From Olleya sp. Hel_I_94 (lineage in GTDB: Bacteria > Bacteroidota > Bacteroidia > Flavobacteriales > Flavobacteriaceae), in assembly GCF_007827365.1 (NCBI RefSeq), contig NZ_VISI01000002.1:2051001-2115000 (forward strand): a stretch of 64,000 bases of DNA, read 5' to 3'. The translations under genes were made by a program, and so were the position numbers. Below the pieces are notes generated by a model. The model worked only from the letters and a program-made list of their open reading frames with translations. It made no database searches and had not been told where the DNA came from. Shown piece by piece: positions 33,686 through 43,088 of the stretch (position 1 is its first letter; each line of letters opens with the position of its first letter).

Positions 33686-36460
33686 ATGAAAATAAGGATA
33701 TATCTGTTATTTATTGTACTAATAGCAAGTCAACTTGCTCAAGCACAATATACTCCTTATTTTGAAAATTTTTCGTTTTCGCAATATGATGCAGGAAACC
33801 AAAACTGGGGCGTTTCTAAAGCTGAAAACGGAAAAGTCTATGTTGCAAATAATAATGGTTTACTAGTATATAATGGTTTAAATTGGAAACTAAACGCATT
33901 ACCCAACAAAACTACAATCCGCTCTGTTTTAGTTGTTAAAGACAAGATATATACTGGCTCGTATGAAGAGTTTGGCTACTGGCAATACAACAACAAAGGA
34001 GAACTAATTTATCATTCGTTGTCGCATTTAATTAATCGAAACAAATCACTTAATGAGGAGTTTTGGCAAATTCTACAACATGACAACAAAATAATCTTTA
34101 GATCTTTTTTAAACGTTTATGTTTTAGACAACAATACCATTACAAAAATTGAATCTACTGATACAATCATCTCTTGTTCTGTATCTAACAATACGGTTTA
34201 TGTTAATACATTAACCAACGGAATATTTACACTAAAAGACAATACCTTAACACCTTTCTTATTTAGCGATGATCTTGTTGACGCTAAAATTATTGGAATA
34301 GCCAACTACCAAAATAGTTTATTAATTACAACTGCTTTAAAAGGAAGCTTTACGTTAATAAATAACAACCTACAACCAACTAAGCTTCCAATTAATGATA
34401 TAATAAAAAAACATCAACTTAATAGTTTTTTAAAATTAGAAAACGGAAATATGGTGTTTGGAACTATAAAAAATGGAATTTATGTTACAAACAACTTAGG
34501 GCAAGTCATATTTAATATTAATAAAGAAAATGGACTAGTTAACAACACCGTTTTAAATATAATAGCAGATAATGATGCTAATATTTGGGTTTGTTTAGAC
34601 AATGGATTATCCAAAATAAATTTAAAAAACAACATAACATACTATAATGATGTTTCTGGTAAACTAGGTGCAGTTTACGATGTAATAAAGTATAATGACA
34701 CCATTTATATTGGTAGCAACACAGGTCTATATTATTTAAACAATCAACATCAATTAATATTTATTGAAGGGTCTCAAGGACAAGTATGGGATCTTAAACT
34801 GATAGATAATCAGTTATTTTGTGGACATAATGATGGTACTTTTTTAGTAAAAAATAACACCATACAGTTAATATCAAACTTTACAGGAGGTTGGACAATA
34901 AAAAAAATACCTGATAACAACAGCTATGTTCAAGGAACTTATGGTGGATTAGTAAAATTTAATAAAACAGAAGAAAGCTGGGCTGCATCCTACTTAGGAC
35001 AACCAACAATCCCAATAAAATATTTAGAGTTTGAAGACAAAAATAATATTTGGGCAGCACATGCTTACAAAGGCTTAATAAAAGTAAAGTTAAATAACAC
35101 CTTTGATTCCATTATTGATTATAAGGAATATAACACAAAAGCAACTGCTTCCGACTACAACATTAAAGTCTATAAAATTAAAAACAATATTTGCTTTAAA
35201 ACCAATGATGGATGGAAAACCTACGAGCCATTGGCTGACAGCATAATTCCATATAAATTTTTAAACGACAAAATAGGTCCTCAATCTGATGTCGTTTCAG
35301 AAGATTTAACTAATAACTTATTTTTTAAAAACAATAAAGGCATCATTCAACTTAAAGCCACTAACAACGATAAATTGGTTTTAACTAGAGATTATTATGA
35401 TGACAGACTAATTGTTGGGTATGAAAACATATCACAAATTAATGACTCTATCTATGCGCTTAACTTAAATAATGGCTTTTTATTACTAAATGCAAACCAA
35501 AATTTTACCGTTAAAAAACCAGTTAAACCACTAATCGAAAAAATACAAGTAAACGACATTAGAGTAAAGATTGACACTTCGGTAATAGAGTTACCAAATA
35601 ACGGAAAACTAAGCATATCTATAGCCTCTCCAAACTCTAACAATCATTTTTTTGAATACAGTTTAAGCACAAATCCTACTAAATGGGACAAAGTAGATAA
35701 TGAAAACTTAGTATTGTCCAACATCAAAAACGGAGACTTTTCAATATTATTCAGGACTTCCAATAAAGCAGGCGAAACCTCTCCAGTAAAAACAATAAAT
35801 CTTCATGTATTACCACCATGGTACAAGTCTAGTACAGGTTTTATAATATACGCATTAGCCTTAATTTTAGCTTTAGGTATAATGTATTTACTTCATAAAA
35901 GAAAAATGAAGAAAGAACAAAAACTACTAGAAATAGAATTTAAAAAAGAGCAACAACAGATTTTAAAAGAAAAAAATATTGAAAATGATCGTAAGATTAT
36001 TAAACTTAAAAATGAATCACTTCAAAACGAGATCAAATTAAAAAGCAAGCAATTAGCAAATACAGCTATTGCCTTGGTTAAGAAAAATGAAGCTTTATTA
36101 GAAATAAAAAAAGAACTTCAAATTAACGAAGGTCAGTTCCAAAATAAACAAGTTAGCAAACGTCTTCAGAAAAAAATTGATCATACCATTGGTCATAAAG
36201 ACGAATGGGAAATATTTGAATATAACTTTAATCAGGTGCATGAAAAATTCTTCAATCAATTAAAAATTAAACATCCTAAACTATCGCATAAAGACTTAAA
36301 ATTATGCGCATATATTAAGATGAATTTAGTAACAAAAGAGATTGCGCCTTTAATGAATATTTCTACCAGAGGAATTGAAACACACAGATATCGTTTAAAA
36401 CGAAAATTAAATTTAAGCTCAGAAGACTCGCTTACAGACTACCTAAACAGCTTCATTTAA
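33686..36460 (+). CDS. Propeller/Y_Y_Y/LuxR one-protein regulator of the glycan locus
   Basis: A 924-residue sensor-regulator. A signal peptide (to about 20, AQAQ) is followed by Reg_prop-like beta-propeller repeats to about 610, a Y_Y_Y domain (about 625-710), one membrane helix (about 715-735), a long Lys/Glu coiled coil (about 738-820) and a LuxR-type helix-turn-helix (about 865-924, LKLCAYIKMNLVTKEIAPLMNISTRGIETHRYRLKRKL). There is no kinase or receiver domain, so a periplasmic glycan signal would be passed straight to DNA. It precedes susC by 222 bp and is the expected regulator of the locus. The four TACGTCA sites upstream of susC are candidate targets. Confidence 0.9.
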   Translation: MKIRIYLLFIVLIASQLAQAQYTPYFENFSFSQYDAGNQNWGVSKAENGKVYVANNNGLLVYNGLNWKLNALPNKTTIRSVLVVKDKIYTGSYEEFGYWQYNNKGELIYHSLSHLINRNKSLNEEFWQILQHDNKIIFRSFLNVYVLDNNTITKIESTDTIISCSVSNNTVYVNTLTNGIFTLKDNTLTPFLFSDDLVDAKIIGIANYQNSLLITTALKGSFTLINNNLQPTKLPINDIIKKHQLNSFLKLENGNMVFGTIKNGIYVTNNLGQVIFNINKENGLVNNTVLNIIADNDANIWVCLDNGLSKINLKNNITYYNDVSGKLGAVYDVIKYNDTIYIGSNTGLYYLNNQHQLIFIEGSQGQVWDLKLIDNQLFCGHNDGTFLVKNNTIQLISNFTGGWTIKKIPDNNSYVQGTYGGLVKFNKTEESWAASYLGQPTIPIKYLEFEDKNNIWAAHAYKGLIKVKLNNTFDSIIDYKEYNTKATASDYNIKVYKIKNNICFKTNDGWKTYEPLADSIIPYKFLNDKIGPQSDVVSEDLTNNLFFKNNKGIIQLKATNNDKLVLTRDYYDDRLIVGYENISQINDSIYALNLNNGFLLLNANQNFTVKKPVKPLIEKIQVNDIRVKIDTSVIELPNNGKLSISIASPNSNNHFFEYSLSTNPTKWDKVDNENLVLSNIKNGDFSILFRTSNKAGETSPVKTINLHVLPPWYKSSTGFIIYALALILALGIMYLLHKRKMKKEQKLLEIEFKKEQQQILKEKNIENDRKIIKLKNESLQNEIKLKSKQLANTAIALVKKNEALLEIKKELQINEGQFQNKQVSKRLQKKIDHTIGHKDEWEIFEYNFNQVHEKFFNQLKIKHPKLSHKDLKLCAYIKMNLVTKEIAPLMNISTRGIETHRYRLKRKLNLSSEDSLTDYLNSFI

Positions 36461-36493
36461 ACGCATTTTTATCTAAATTATAACACAAATCAC

Positions 36494-36603
36494 TACGTCA
36501 ATACTACGTCACTATATCGTTTTAGTGTACTATTTACTGATTAATACTATGGTTTACAATACGTCAGCACTAGCTTTGTTAACATTAACTTAACCTTGAC
36601 GTA
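36494..36603. promoter_or_regulatory. Operator cluster upstream of susC (4 x TACGTCA)
   Basis: TACGTCA at 36494-36500, 36505-36511 and 36560-36566, and its complement TGACGTA at 36597-36603. The first two are exactly 11 bp apart (one helical turn). A TAGCTTTG -7 box (36571-36578) lies between the third and fourth. Seven-mers repeated four times in 110 bp of AT-rich DNA are unlikely by chance. Confidence 0.65.
36571..36578 (+). promoter_or_regulatory. Candidate -7 box of the susC operon
   Basis: TAGCTTTG matches TAnnTTTG exactly. It leaves a leader of about 100 nt before the susC ATG at 36683, and TACGTCA copy 3 sits directly upstream in the spacer. Confidence 0.55.
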
Positions 36604-36682
36604 ATCAAAATGTATTTGTATTTTAAAATTAAAGATAAATTGATAGTAATTTTACTTCACTAACATTCTAAAATAAAAATAC

Positions 36683-39600
36683 ATGAAATTAAAACTTAAT
36701 TTTCTATTCTTCTTTTTATTGAGCATTAGTATTTTAGCTCAAGACAAAACTGTAACAGGAGTTGTTACAAGTGCGGAGGATGGTTTACCCTTACCAAACG
36801 TTAATGTTATAGTAAAGGGTACAGCTAAAGGAACAAGTACTGATTTTGATGGTAACTATGCTATCACACTTTCTCAAGGCAATATAGTAGAGTTTAGTTA
36901 CATTGGTTTTAAAACTAAAAATGTTACTATTACTAATAATAACGTTATAAACATCGCTTTAGAAGTGGATGCACAATCCCTAGAAGAGGTTGTTGTTATT
37001 GGTTATGGTGCACAAAAAAAAGCAGATGTAACAGGAGCTATCACAACAATAAAATCTGAAGACATCCAAAAAACACCTAACAGTAATGTAATGCAATCTT
37101 TACAAGGTAAGGTTGCTGGTGTACAAGTGACAAGCGTAGGGTCTCCAGGAGATTCGCCTTCTATTAGAATACGTGGTGTTAACTCTTACGCTGCAGGTGG
37201 AACACCTCTTTTTGTCGTTGACGGAATGTTTTACGACAACATCGATTTTCTAGACAGTAGCCAAATACAAAGCGTATCTGTTTTAAAAGATGCGTCATCA
37301 ATTGCTATTTTTGGAAGACGTGGTGTTAATGGTGTTATTATCATAGAAACAAATGGTGGTAAATTTGAGAAAAAACCAGAAATCACATATAGTGGATATA
37401 CAGGTATACAACATGCACAAAATGTGGTAAAAATGGCTAATGCCGAACAATTTGTAACTATGGCTTACGAGTCTGGATCAGAATCTGATATTCAATTTGT
37501 ACAAAATGCAATTGAAAGATTTGGTAGAAGCAGAATTAATCCGAACGTACCAAATGTAAACACAGACTGGTATAACGAAGTGTTACGAGATGCGACAATT
37601 ACAAGTCATAATATTGCTATAAATGGTGGTAGCGAGTCTACATCTTATGGTGTCAATGCAAGTTATTTTTCTCAAGATGGTATCTTAGATATGAAAAACG
37701 AATACGAGCGTTTTAACCTTCAATCCAATCTTGATTTTAAAGTTTCAGACAGATTAAAAATTGGCGTAAATTCTATTTTTAGTAATGCTACTAAATATAA
37801 TCCAGAAAATGGCGCATGGTTTCAAGCCTATTTTGCAGTGCCAATTCTTCCAGTTAATGACTATGCAAATACAGACGCATCGCCAATTCCGTTTTCAGAC
37901 GCTACGCTTTTAGGTTACAGAGGATCTCAAAACCCTTTTCCTTCAATGACCTACAATAACAACCAATTAAAGATAAAAAAAATATTAGCTAGTGTTTATG
38001 CAGAGTATGATCTTGTTCCTGACAAGCTTTCTTTTAAAACATCTTATAGCCACGACTACTCTACAATAGCAGAGCGTAATGTAAGATTACCATATTTCAT
38101 TTCACAAAACTCACAAAGAGAGACGTCTTCTATAAGAAGAGCAAATCTAACCTACTCTACTCAGTATTGGGACAACACCCTTACTTATAAAGACAACTTT
38201 GGTGATCACAGTTTTAAATTATTAGCTGGATCGTCATATGGTGATGAGCAAACTAATAGTTTTAGTGCTACTGGTAATGACGTGCAAGGAATAGATTTAG
38301 AAAGTTCGTGGTATTTAAATTTTGCAGATCCAACCTCTTTTGCCAGTCAAGTTAACGAAATTGGAGACCGCTTTTACACTTTAGCATATTTTGGAAGATT
38401 AGAGTATAGCTTAAAAGATAAGTACTTGTTAAATGCTACAGTTAGACGTGAAGGTGATGCAAAATTTCCTAAAAAAATATGGGAAACAACACCTGCATTT
38501 GGTGTAGGATGGGTTGTCTCTAAAGAAAATTTTATGCAAAATAGTAATGTTATAGATTTTCTTAAACTACGTGCAAGTTGGGGGCAATTAGCTAATGGAC
38601 AATTAGGTGGAAGTGCTGGTACCAGAACAGTATCTCAATTAACAACTGCAATCGACGACACACAAACTAATGGAATTATTAGCTCTAGCAACTTTACAGA
38701 TTTAGAAAGAGAAATACTAGAAGAGACTAATTTTGGTATTAGCGCAAGGTTATTTAATAGCAAATTAACATTAGAAGCAGATTACTTTATCAGAGACACT
38801 AAAAAACTAGTCGTTCCGGTTGATCAAGCAATTGTAAGTAACACTTTATTGGTTAATGCTGGTGAAATGAGAAACCAAGGTCTAGAAATTGCTGCTAATT
38901 GGAGCCAAACAATTAATGATAATTGGAGCTTTTCAGTAGGCGGAAACTTTGGAACTTTAGACAATAAAGTAACAAAAATAAACACAGACCAAGGTTATTA
39001 TGATACTGGTAGTGCAGAATTTAGACAAAGATTAATGGTTGGAGAGCCTGTAAATGCTTTTTATGGATGGGAAATTGACGGAGTCTATCAAAACGAAGCA
39101 CAAGTAGCTGCAGATCCAACAGCTCAGTATGAGCTTTCAGAAAACAGTAACCAACTTGTACCAGGTGATTTTATTTATAAAGACCAAAATAATGATGGTA
39201 AAATTGATGCAGATGACAGAGTGGTGTTAGGCTCATATTTACCTGATTTTACATATGGTGCTAATATGCAAGTAAGCTACAAAAACTTCGATTTTTCTGT
39301 TGCAATAGCTGGACAAAGCGGTAATGAAATTTTAAACAGAAAAAGAGGTGAAGTATTATTTACTAATGACACTAACATCGATGCAGATTTTGCCATAAAC
39401 AGATGGCATGGAGAAGGAACAAGTAATGACTATCCATCTTCTGAAGGTAGAAGAAAAGGTTGGAACCAAAAAATGAGTTCTTTCTTTGTTGAAAATGGAT
39501 CTTATTTCCGTGTTCAAAACATACAACTTGCCTACACTATCCCTTCTAAGTTAATTGATGGTAAAAACTTACCAGAAACTAAAATAACTTTTACAGCAGA

Positions 39601-39718
39601 TCGTCCATTTACATCTTTTAGCTACAATGGATTTAATCCAGAAGTTGCAAATGGTGTAGACAGACAAACATATCCAATCCCAGCAGTTTATACTGTTGGT
39701 GTTAATATTAAAATATAA
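36683..39718 (+). CDS. susC-like: SusC/RagA-family TonB-dependent transporter
   Basis: Outer-membrane oligosaccharide importer of 1011 residues. Signal peptide to about 19 (SILAQ); CarboxypepD_reg-like domain (about 22-95, GVVTSAEDGLPLPNVNVIVKG); plug domain (about 105-230, EVVVIGYGAQKKADVTGAI and GDSPSIRIRG); then a 22-strand barrel ending in YTVGVNIKI. It forms the import complex with the SusD-like lipoprotein that starts 3 bp downstream. The four-fold TACGTCA operator lies upstream. No N-terminal sigma/anti-sigma extension is present, in agreement with control by the separate LuxR-type sensor. Confidence 0.96.
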   Translation: MKLKLNFLFFFLLSISILAQDKTVTGVVTSAEDGLPLPNVNVIVKGTAKGTSTDFDGNYAITLSQGNIVEFSYIGFKTKNVTITNNNVINIALEVDAQSLEEVVVIGYGAQKKADVTGAITTIKSEDIQKTPNSNVMQSLQGKVAGVQVTSVGSPGDSPSIRIRGVNSYAAGGTPLFVVDGMFYDNIDFLDSSQIQSVSVLKDASSIAIFGRRGVNGVIIIETNGGKFEKKPEITYSGYTGIQHAQNVVKMANAEQFVTMAYESGSESDIQFVQNAIERFGRSRINPNVPNVNTDWYNEVLRDATITSHNIAINGGSESTSYGVNASYFSQDGILDMKNEYERFNLQSNLDFKVSDRLKIGVNSIFSNATKYNPENGAWFQAYFAVPILPVNDYANTDASPIPFSDATLLGYRGSQNPFPSMTYNNNQLKIKKILASVYAEYDLVPDKLSFKTSYSHDYSTIAERNVRLPYFISQNSQRETSSIRRANLTYSTQYWDNTLTYKDNFGDHSFKLLAGSSYGDEQTNSFSATGNDVQGIDLESSWYLNFADPTSFASQVNEIGDRFYTLAYFGRLEYSLKDKYLLNATVRREGDAKFPKKIWETTPAFGVGWVVSKENFMQNSNVIDFLKLRASWGQLANGQLGGSAGTRTVSQLTTAIDDTQTNGIISSSNFTDLEREILEETNFGISARLFNSKLTLEADYFIRDTKKLVVPVDQAIVSNTLLVNAGEMRNQGLEIAANWSQTINDNWSFSVGGNFGTLDNKVTKINTDQGYYDTGSAEFRQRLMVGEPVNAFYGWEIDGVYQNEAQVAADPTAQYELSENSNQLVPGDFIYKDQNNDGKIDADDRVVLGSYLPDFTYGANMQVSYKNFDFSVAIAGQSGNEILNRKRGEVLFTNDTNIDADFAINRWHGEGTSNDYPSSEGRRKGWNQKMSSFFVENGSYFRVQNIQLAYTIPSKLIDGKNLPETKITFTADRPFTSFSYNGFNPEVANGVDRQTYPIPAVYTVGVNIKI

Positions 39719-39720
39719 AA

Positions 39721-41262
39721 ATGCTAAAAATGAAAAATTTAAAACAACTTTTAAAGCCACTAGCATTGTTGTTAGTTGCATTTATCACCACAGTATCTTG
39801 TAGTGACAAATTAGAGGAAAATGACGGTCAATTGTCTGCAGATGATTTAGATTTTACTGCATCAGAAGACATGATATTACCATTAATTGGTGCTTATTCT
39901 GAAACCTATTCTAGAGGCTGGGAAGATCCATTATTAATAGGCGTACGAGGTGATGACGTAAACGCTGGTGGTGTCGGAGATGCTCAAGGCGGATTTACTA
40001 ACGCTGACCTTTACAATTATGACAATGGTTATTGGATGTACAATCAAGTTTGGGAAAACTTTTATGGAGATATTACAGATATCGTAAACTCTGGAGAAAC
40101 AATACTTAAATATAAAGAGTTTGCTACTGGAGACAATATAAGTTTAGCTGATCAATATATCGCAGAAACTAAAGTATTAAGCGGTTTTCAACACTTACAA
40201 ATGTCACGTCTTTGGGGAGATATTTTTATTATAACTAACTCTAACGTATCTACAGACATAGATAATGGTGTAGACACTAAAGAAGACGTTATGCTTTACG
40301 TATCAGAACTTATGGATGAAGCCATCCCTTTTTTATCTGACATGAGACCAAACGAGAGAACAGATGTTCCTGGTGGAGTTACTAAATACACAGCCTTAGC
40401 CATTAAAGCTTTAGCAAATTTAGAACTTGAAAACTATCAAGCTGTTGCAGATATTACTGCAGAAATTATTAGCTCTAATAAGTTTACTTTATTTCCTGAT
40501 TTTTACGAATTATTTAAAAAACCAGGAAAACTAAGCAACGAAAGTTTATTTGAATTACAATTTTCAGATTACAACACTGATACAGGTAACACAAACAACC
40601 ATCTATATGCACCTTTTGGACCTTCAAGTTGGACACCTGCAGTGTCTACAGCTTCTGGTGGATGGGGTTTTTATGAGCCTAGCTTAAAGTATATTAAATT
40701 TATGATAGATAGAGATGAGGAAACGCGTCTTGTGACCAGCGTATGTTTTACACCACGTGGTATTGCAGAGATTATGCTAGATCCTAGCTACTCAACTTTA
40801 CCTAGCTATATAAGTAACACAACTCCAGATGGAGACGTATTTAATGACTACACTAGAGCAATGTTTGCAAGTGGTAAACACTACTTACCTTCTAACCAGT
40901 TAACTCCTGGAAGAAACGATTATGGGTCTAGTAAAAACTTTAACGTTATAAGATATTCAGAAATATTATTAATGTATGCAGAAGCACTAACTCATGGTGC
41001 ATCAGGCTCAATTATGACAGCTGATCAAGCAGTCAGCATGGTTAGAAATCGTGTAGGAATGAGTCCATTATCTGGAGTAACAACAGATGATGTAATGGAT
41101 GAAAAATTTGCAGAATTAGGTATGGAATGGGGAATCAGATACTTTGATATGATTAGACTTAATAAGTATGATGAGTTAAGCTACGAAGGTAGGACGTTTA
41201 CGGCTCAAGACGAGCTTTTACCTTACCCACAAGCACAACTTGACTTACTTCCATTAGAATAA
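39721..41262 (+). CDS. susD-like: SusD/RagB-family glycan-binding lipoprotein
   Basis: A 513-residue surface lipoprotein (lipobox TTVSC, about residue 27), the lid of the SusC importer. It shows the TPR-like helical family pattern: ILKYKEFATGDNISLADQYIAETKVLSGFQHLQMSRLWGDIF and the C-terminal RYSEILLMYAEAL, ending with the WGIRYFDMIRLNKY block. The start may be the ATG at 39721 or the one at 39730 (MKNLKQ), which gives a more typical signal. 3 bp after susC. Confidence 0.95.
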   Translation: MLKMKNLKQLLKPLALLLVAFITTVSCSDKLEENDGQLSADDLDFTASEDMILPLIGAYSETYSRGWEDPLLIGVRGDDVNAGGVGDAQGGFTNADLYNYDNGYWMYNQVWENFYGDITDIVNSGETILKYKEFATGDNISLADQYIAETKVLSGFQHLQMSRLWGDIFIITNSNVSTDIDNGVDTKEDVMLYVSELMDEAIPFLSDMRPNERTDVPGGVTKYTALAIKALANLELENYQAVADITAEIISSNKFTLFPDFYELFKKPGKLSNESLFELQFSDYNTDTGNTNNHLYAPFGPSSWTPAVSTASGGWGFYEPSLKYIKFMIDRDEETRLVTSVCFTPRGIAEIMLDPSYSTLPSYISNTTPDGDVFNDYTRAMFASGKHYLPSNQLTPGRNDYGSSKNFNVIRYSEILLMYAEALTHGASGSIMTADQAVSMVRNRVGMSPLSGVTTDDVMDEKFAELGMEWGIRYFDMIRLNKYDELSYEGRTFTAQDELLPYPQAQLDLLPLE

Positions 41263-41280
41263 TATTAAAACCCTTTAATC

Positions 41281-42990
41281 ATGAAAAATATTAGTAAATA
41301 TATAGTATCACTAGTTGTATTAGTCTTAATGTCATCTTGCTACGAAGGTATAGACCCATTAACAGAGGTTAATCCTGGACCAGATGCTGGAGCACCAACT
41401 GTAAATGTGATTTTTCCAACAGAAGGTACAGCAATTCAAGACATAGCAATTGAAAGCGCAATTGATATTCAGTTTGAAGTTTCGGATGATATCGAAATTC
41501 AAATCATCTCTGTTAAAGTAGATGGTAATCAAATTGCAACCTTTAATTCGTTTTTAGACTATCGCAATTTCAATGCAAGTGTACCACATAGCGGAATCAC
41601 AAGTGGTGAACATACTGTAGAGGTTAGCGCTACAGATATCTCAGGAAACATAACTAGTACATTAGTTAATTTTAGCAAAGAGCCTCCTTATTCTCCTTTA
41701 TTTAATGGAGAATTTTTCTACATGCCATTTGATGGAACATTTACTGAGCTGGTAACCATTACTGATCCAGCGCAAACAGGTAATCCTTCATTTGCAGGAG
41801 AAAGCTTTTTAGGTACAAACTCTTATAAAGCAACAACAGATTCTTATCTAACATTTCCTTTAGATCAAACCAATTTAGGCAACCAATTTACTGGAGCCTT
41901 TTGGTATAAAGTTAATGCTTCTCCTGATAGATCTGGAATTTTAACTATTGGAGATGATGAAATAGACAGAAACCAAGGCTTTAGATTATTTAGAGAAGGT
42001 AGTGCGACAGAACAACGTATCAAAATAAATATTGGTACAGGAGCTTCTGACAGTTGGAATGATGGAGGCGTAATAGATGTTACTGCTGGAGAGTGGATCC
42101 ATATTGCATTTACAATTTCGGCAACAGAGAGTGTTATTTATTTTAACGGAGTACCAGTAAACACTATAGCATTATCTAATCCTATAGACTGGACTGGATG
42201 TAATGATATTAACATAGGTGCAGGAGGTCCAACATTTAGTTATTGGAATCATTTATCGGATAATAGCGCAATGGACGAGTTAAGATTATTCAACATAGCA
42301 ATGACACAAACAGAAATCCAAAACATGATTAATGTGACTAATCCATATACACCAATCTATAATGGCGAAACATTTTACATGCCTTTTGATGGCAGTAATA
42401 CCGATTTAATTAGCTTACAAACTGCTTCAGAAGTAGGAACACCACAGTCAACATCTGATAGTTATTCTGGAAGCGACGCTTTTACAGCGACAACAGATTC
42501 ATACTTAACATTCCCTACAAATAATCTTTTTGGTAGCGACCAGTTTAGCACAACCTTTTGGTATAAGGTAAATGCAACACCTGATAGATCCGGAATTTTA
42601 ACCGTAGGCGATGATGCTGATGACAGAAACCAAGGCTTTAGATTATTTAGAGAAGGTAACGCGACAGAACAACGTATAAAAGTTAATATCGGAACAGGTA
42701 CTGCTGAAAGTTGGAATGATGGAGGCGTAATAGATGTTACTGCTGGACAATGGGTACACATAGCCTTAACAGTATCTCCTACTGAAAGTAAAATTTACAT
42801 TAATGGAGCCGAAACCCTAACATCTGCTCTTGGAGCAAGTATTGATTGGACTGGTTGTACACAAATGGTTATTGGTGCTGGTGGACCAACCTTTGATTAT
42901 TGGGGACACCTATCTGATAGTAGTCTAATGGACGAATTACGTATATATAACACAACACTTACACAGGCTGAAATCCAGTCTATGTTATAA
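41281..42990 (+). CDS. Double-LamG surface lipoprotein
   Basis: A 569-residue lipoprotein (lipobox LMSSC). An N-terminal Ig-like domain (about 35-130, ending AKEPP-type linker) is followed by two LamG/concanavalin-like domains (about 145-350 and 365-569), each starting FYMPFDG and ending MDELRxxN. The two LamG units are near copies at the DNA level, with stretches of identity 657 bp apart. In the position of SusE/SusF, it probably binds glycan at the cell surface (inference). It is 18 bp after susD. Confidence 0.88.
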   Translation: MKNISKYIVSLVVLVLMSSCYEGIDPLTEVNPGPDAGAPTVNVIFPTEGTAIQDIAIESAIDIQFEVSDDIEIQIISVKVDGNQIATFNSFLDYRNFNASVPHSGITSGEHTVEVSATDISGNITSTLVNFSKEPPYSPLFNGEFFYMPFDGTFTELVTITDPAQTGNPSFAGESFLGTNSYKATTDSYLTFPLDQTNLGNQFTGAFWYKVNASPDRSGILTIGDDEIDRNQGFRLFREGSATEQRIKINIGTGASDSWNDGGVIDVTAGEWIHIAFTISATESVIYFNGVPVNTIALSNPIDWTGCNDINIGAGGPTFSYWNHLSDNSAMDELRLFNIAMTQTEIQNMINVTNPYTPIYNGETFYMPFDGSNTDLISLQTASEVGTPQSTSDSYSGSDAFTATTDSYLTFPTNNLFGSDQFSTTFWYKVNATPDRSGILTVGDDADDRNQGFRLFREGNATEQRIKVNIGTGTAESWNDGGVIDVTAGQWVHIALTVSPTESKIYINGAETLTSALGASIDWTGCTQMVIGAGGPTFDYWGHLSDSSLMDELRIYNTTLTQAEIQSML

Positions 42991-43039
42991 TATTTATTAA
43001 TAGCACCCTTTTTATTTTGATTTAGTTCTCCTATGCTTT

Positions 43040-43065
43040 AGCTGTATTATGTTTTTAATACAGCT
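43040..43065 (+). other. Perfect hairpin between the binding-protein genes and the enzymes
   Basis: AGCTGTATTA (43040-43049) and TAATACAGCT (43056-43065) form a perfect 10-bp stem with a 6-nt loop in the 98-bp gap before the first hydrolase gene. No T run follows, so it is not a classical terminator. It could stabilise the susCD-LamG transcript end or mark an RNA processing site. Confidence 0.6.
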
Positions 43066-43088
43066 GAGGCAATTAATCTCATAACTCA

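Noticed and set aside
41965..42747. CRISPR-like or mobile repeat
   Set aside because: The repeats are in-frame copies of a LamG domain at 657-bp spacing, a protein-domain duplication. No CRISPR array was seen anywhere in the window.
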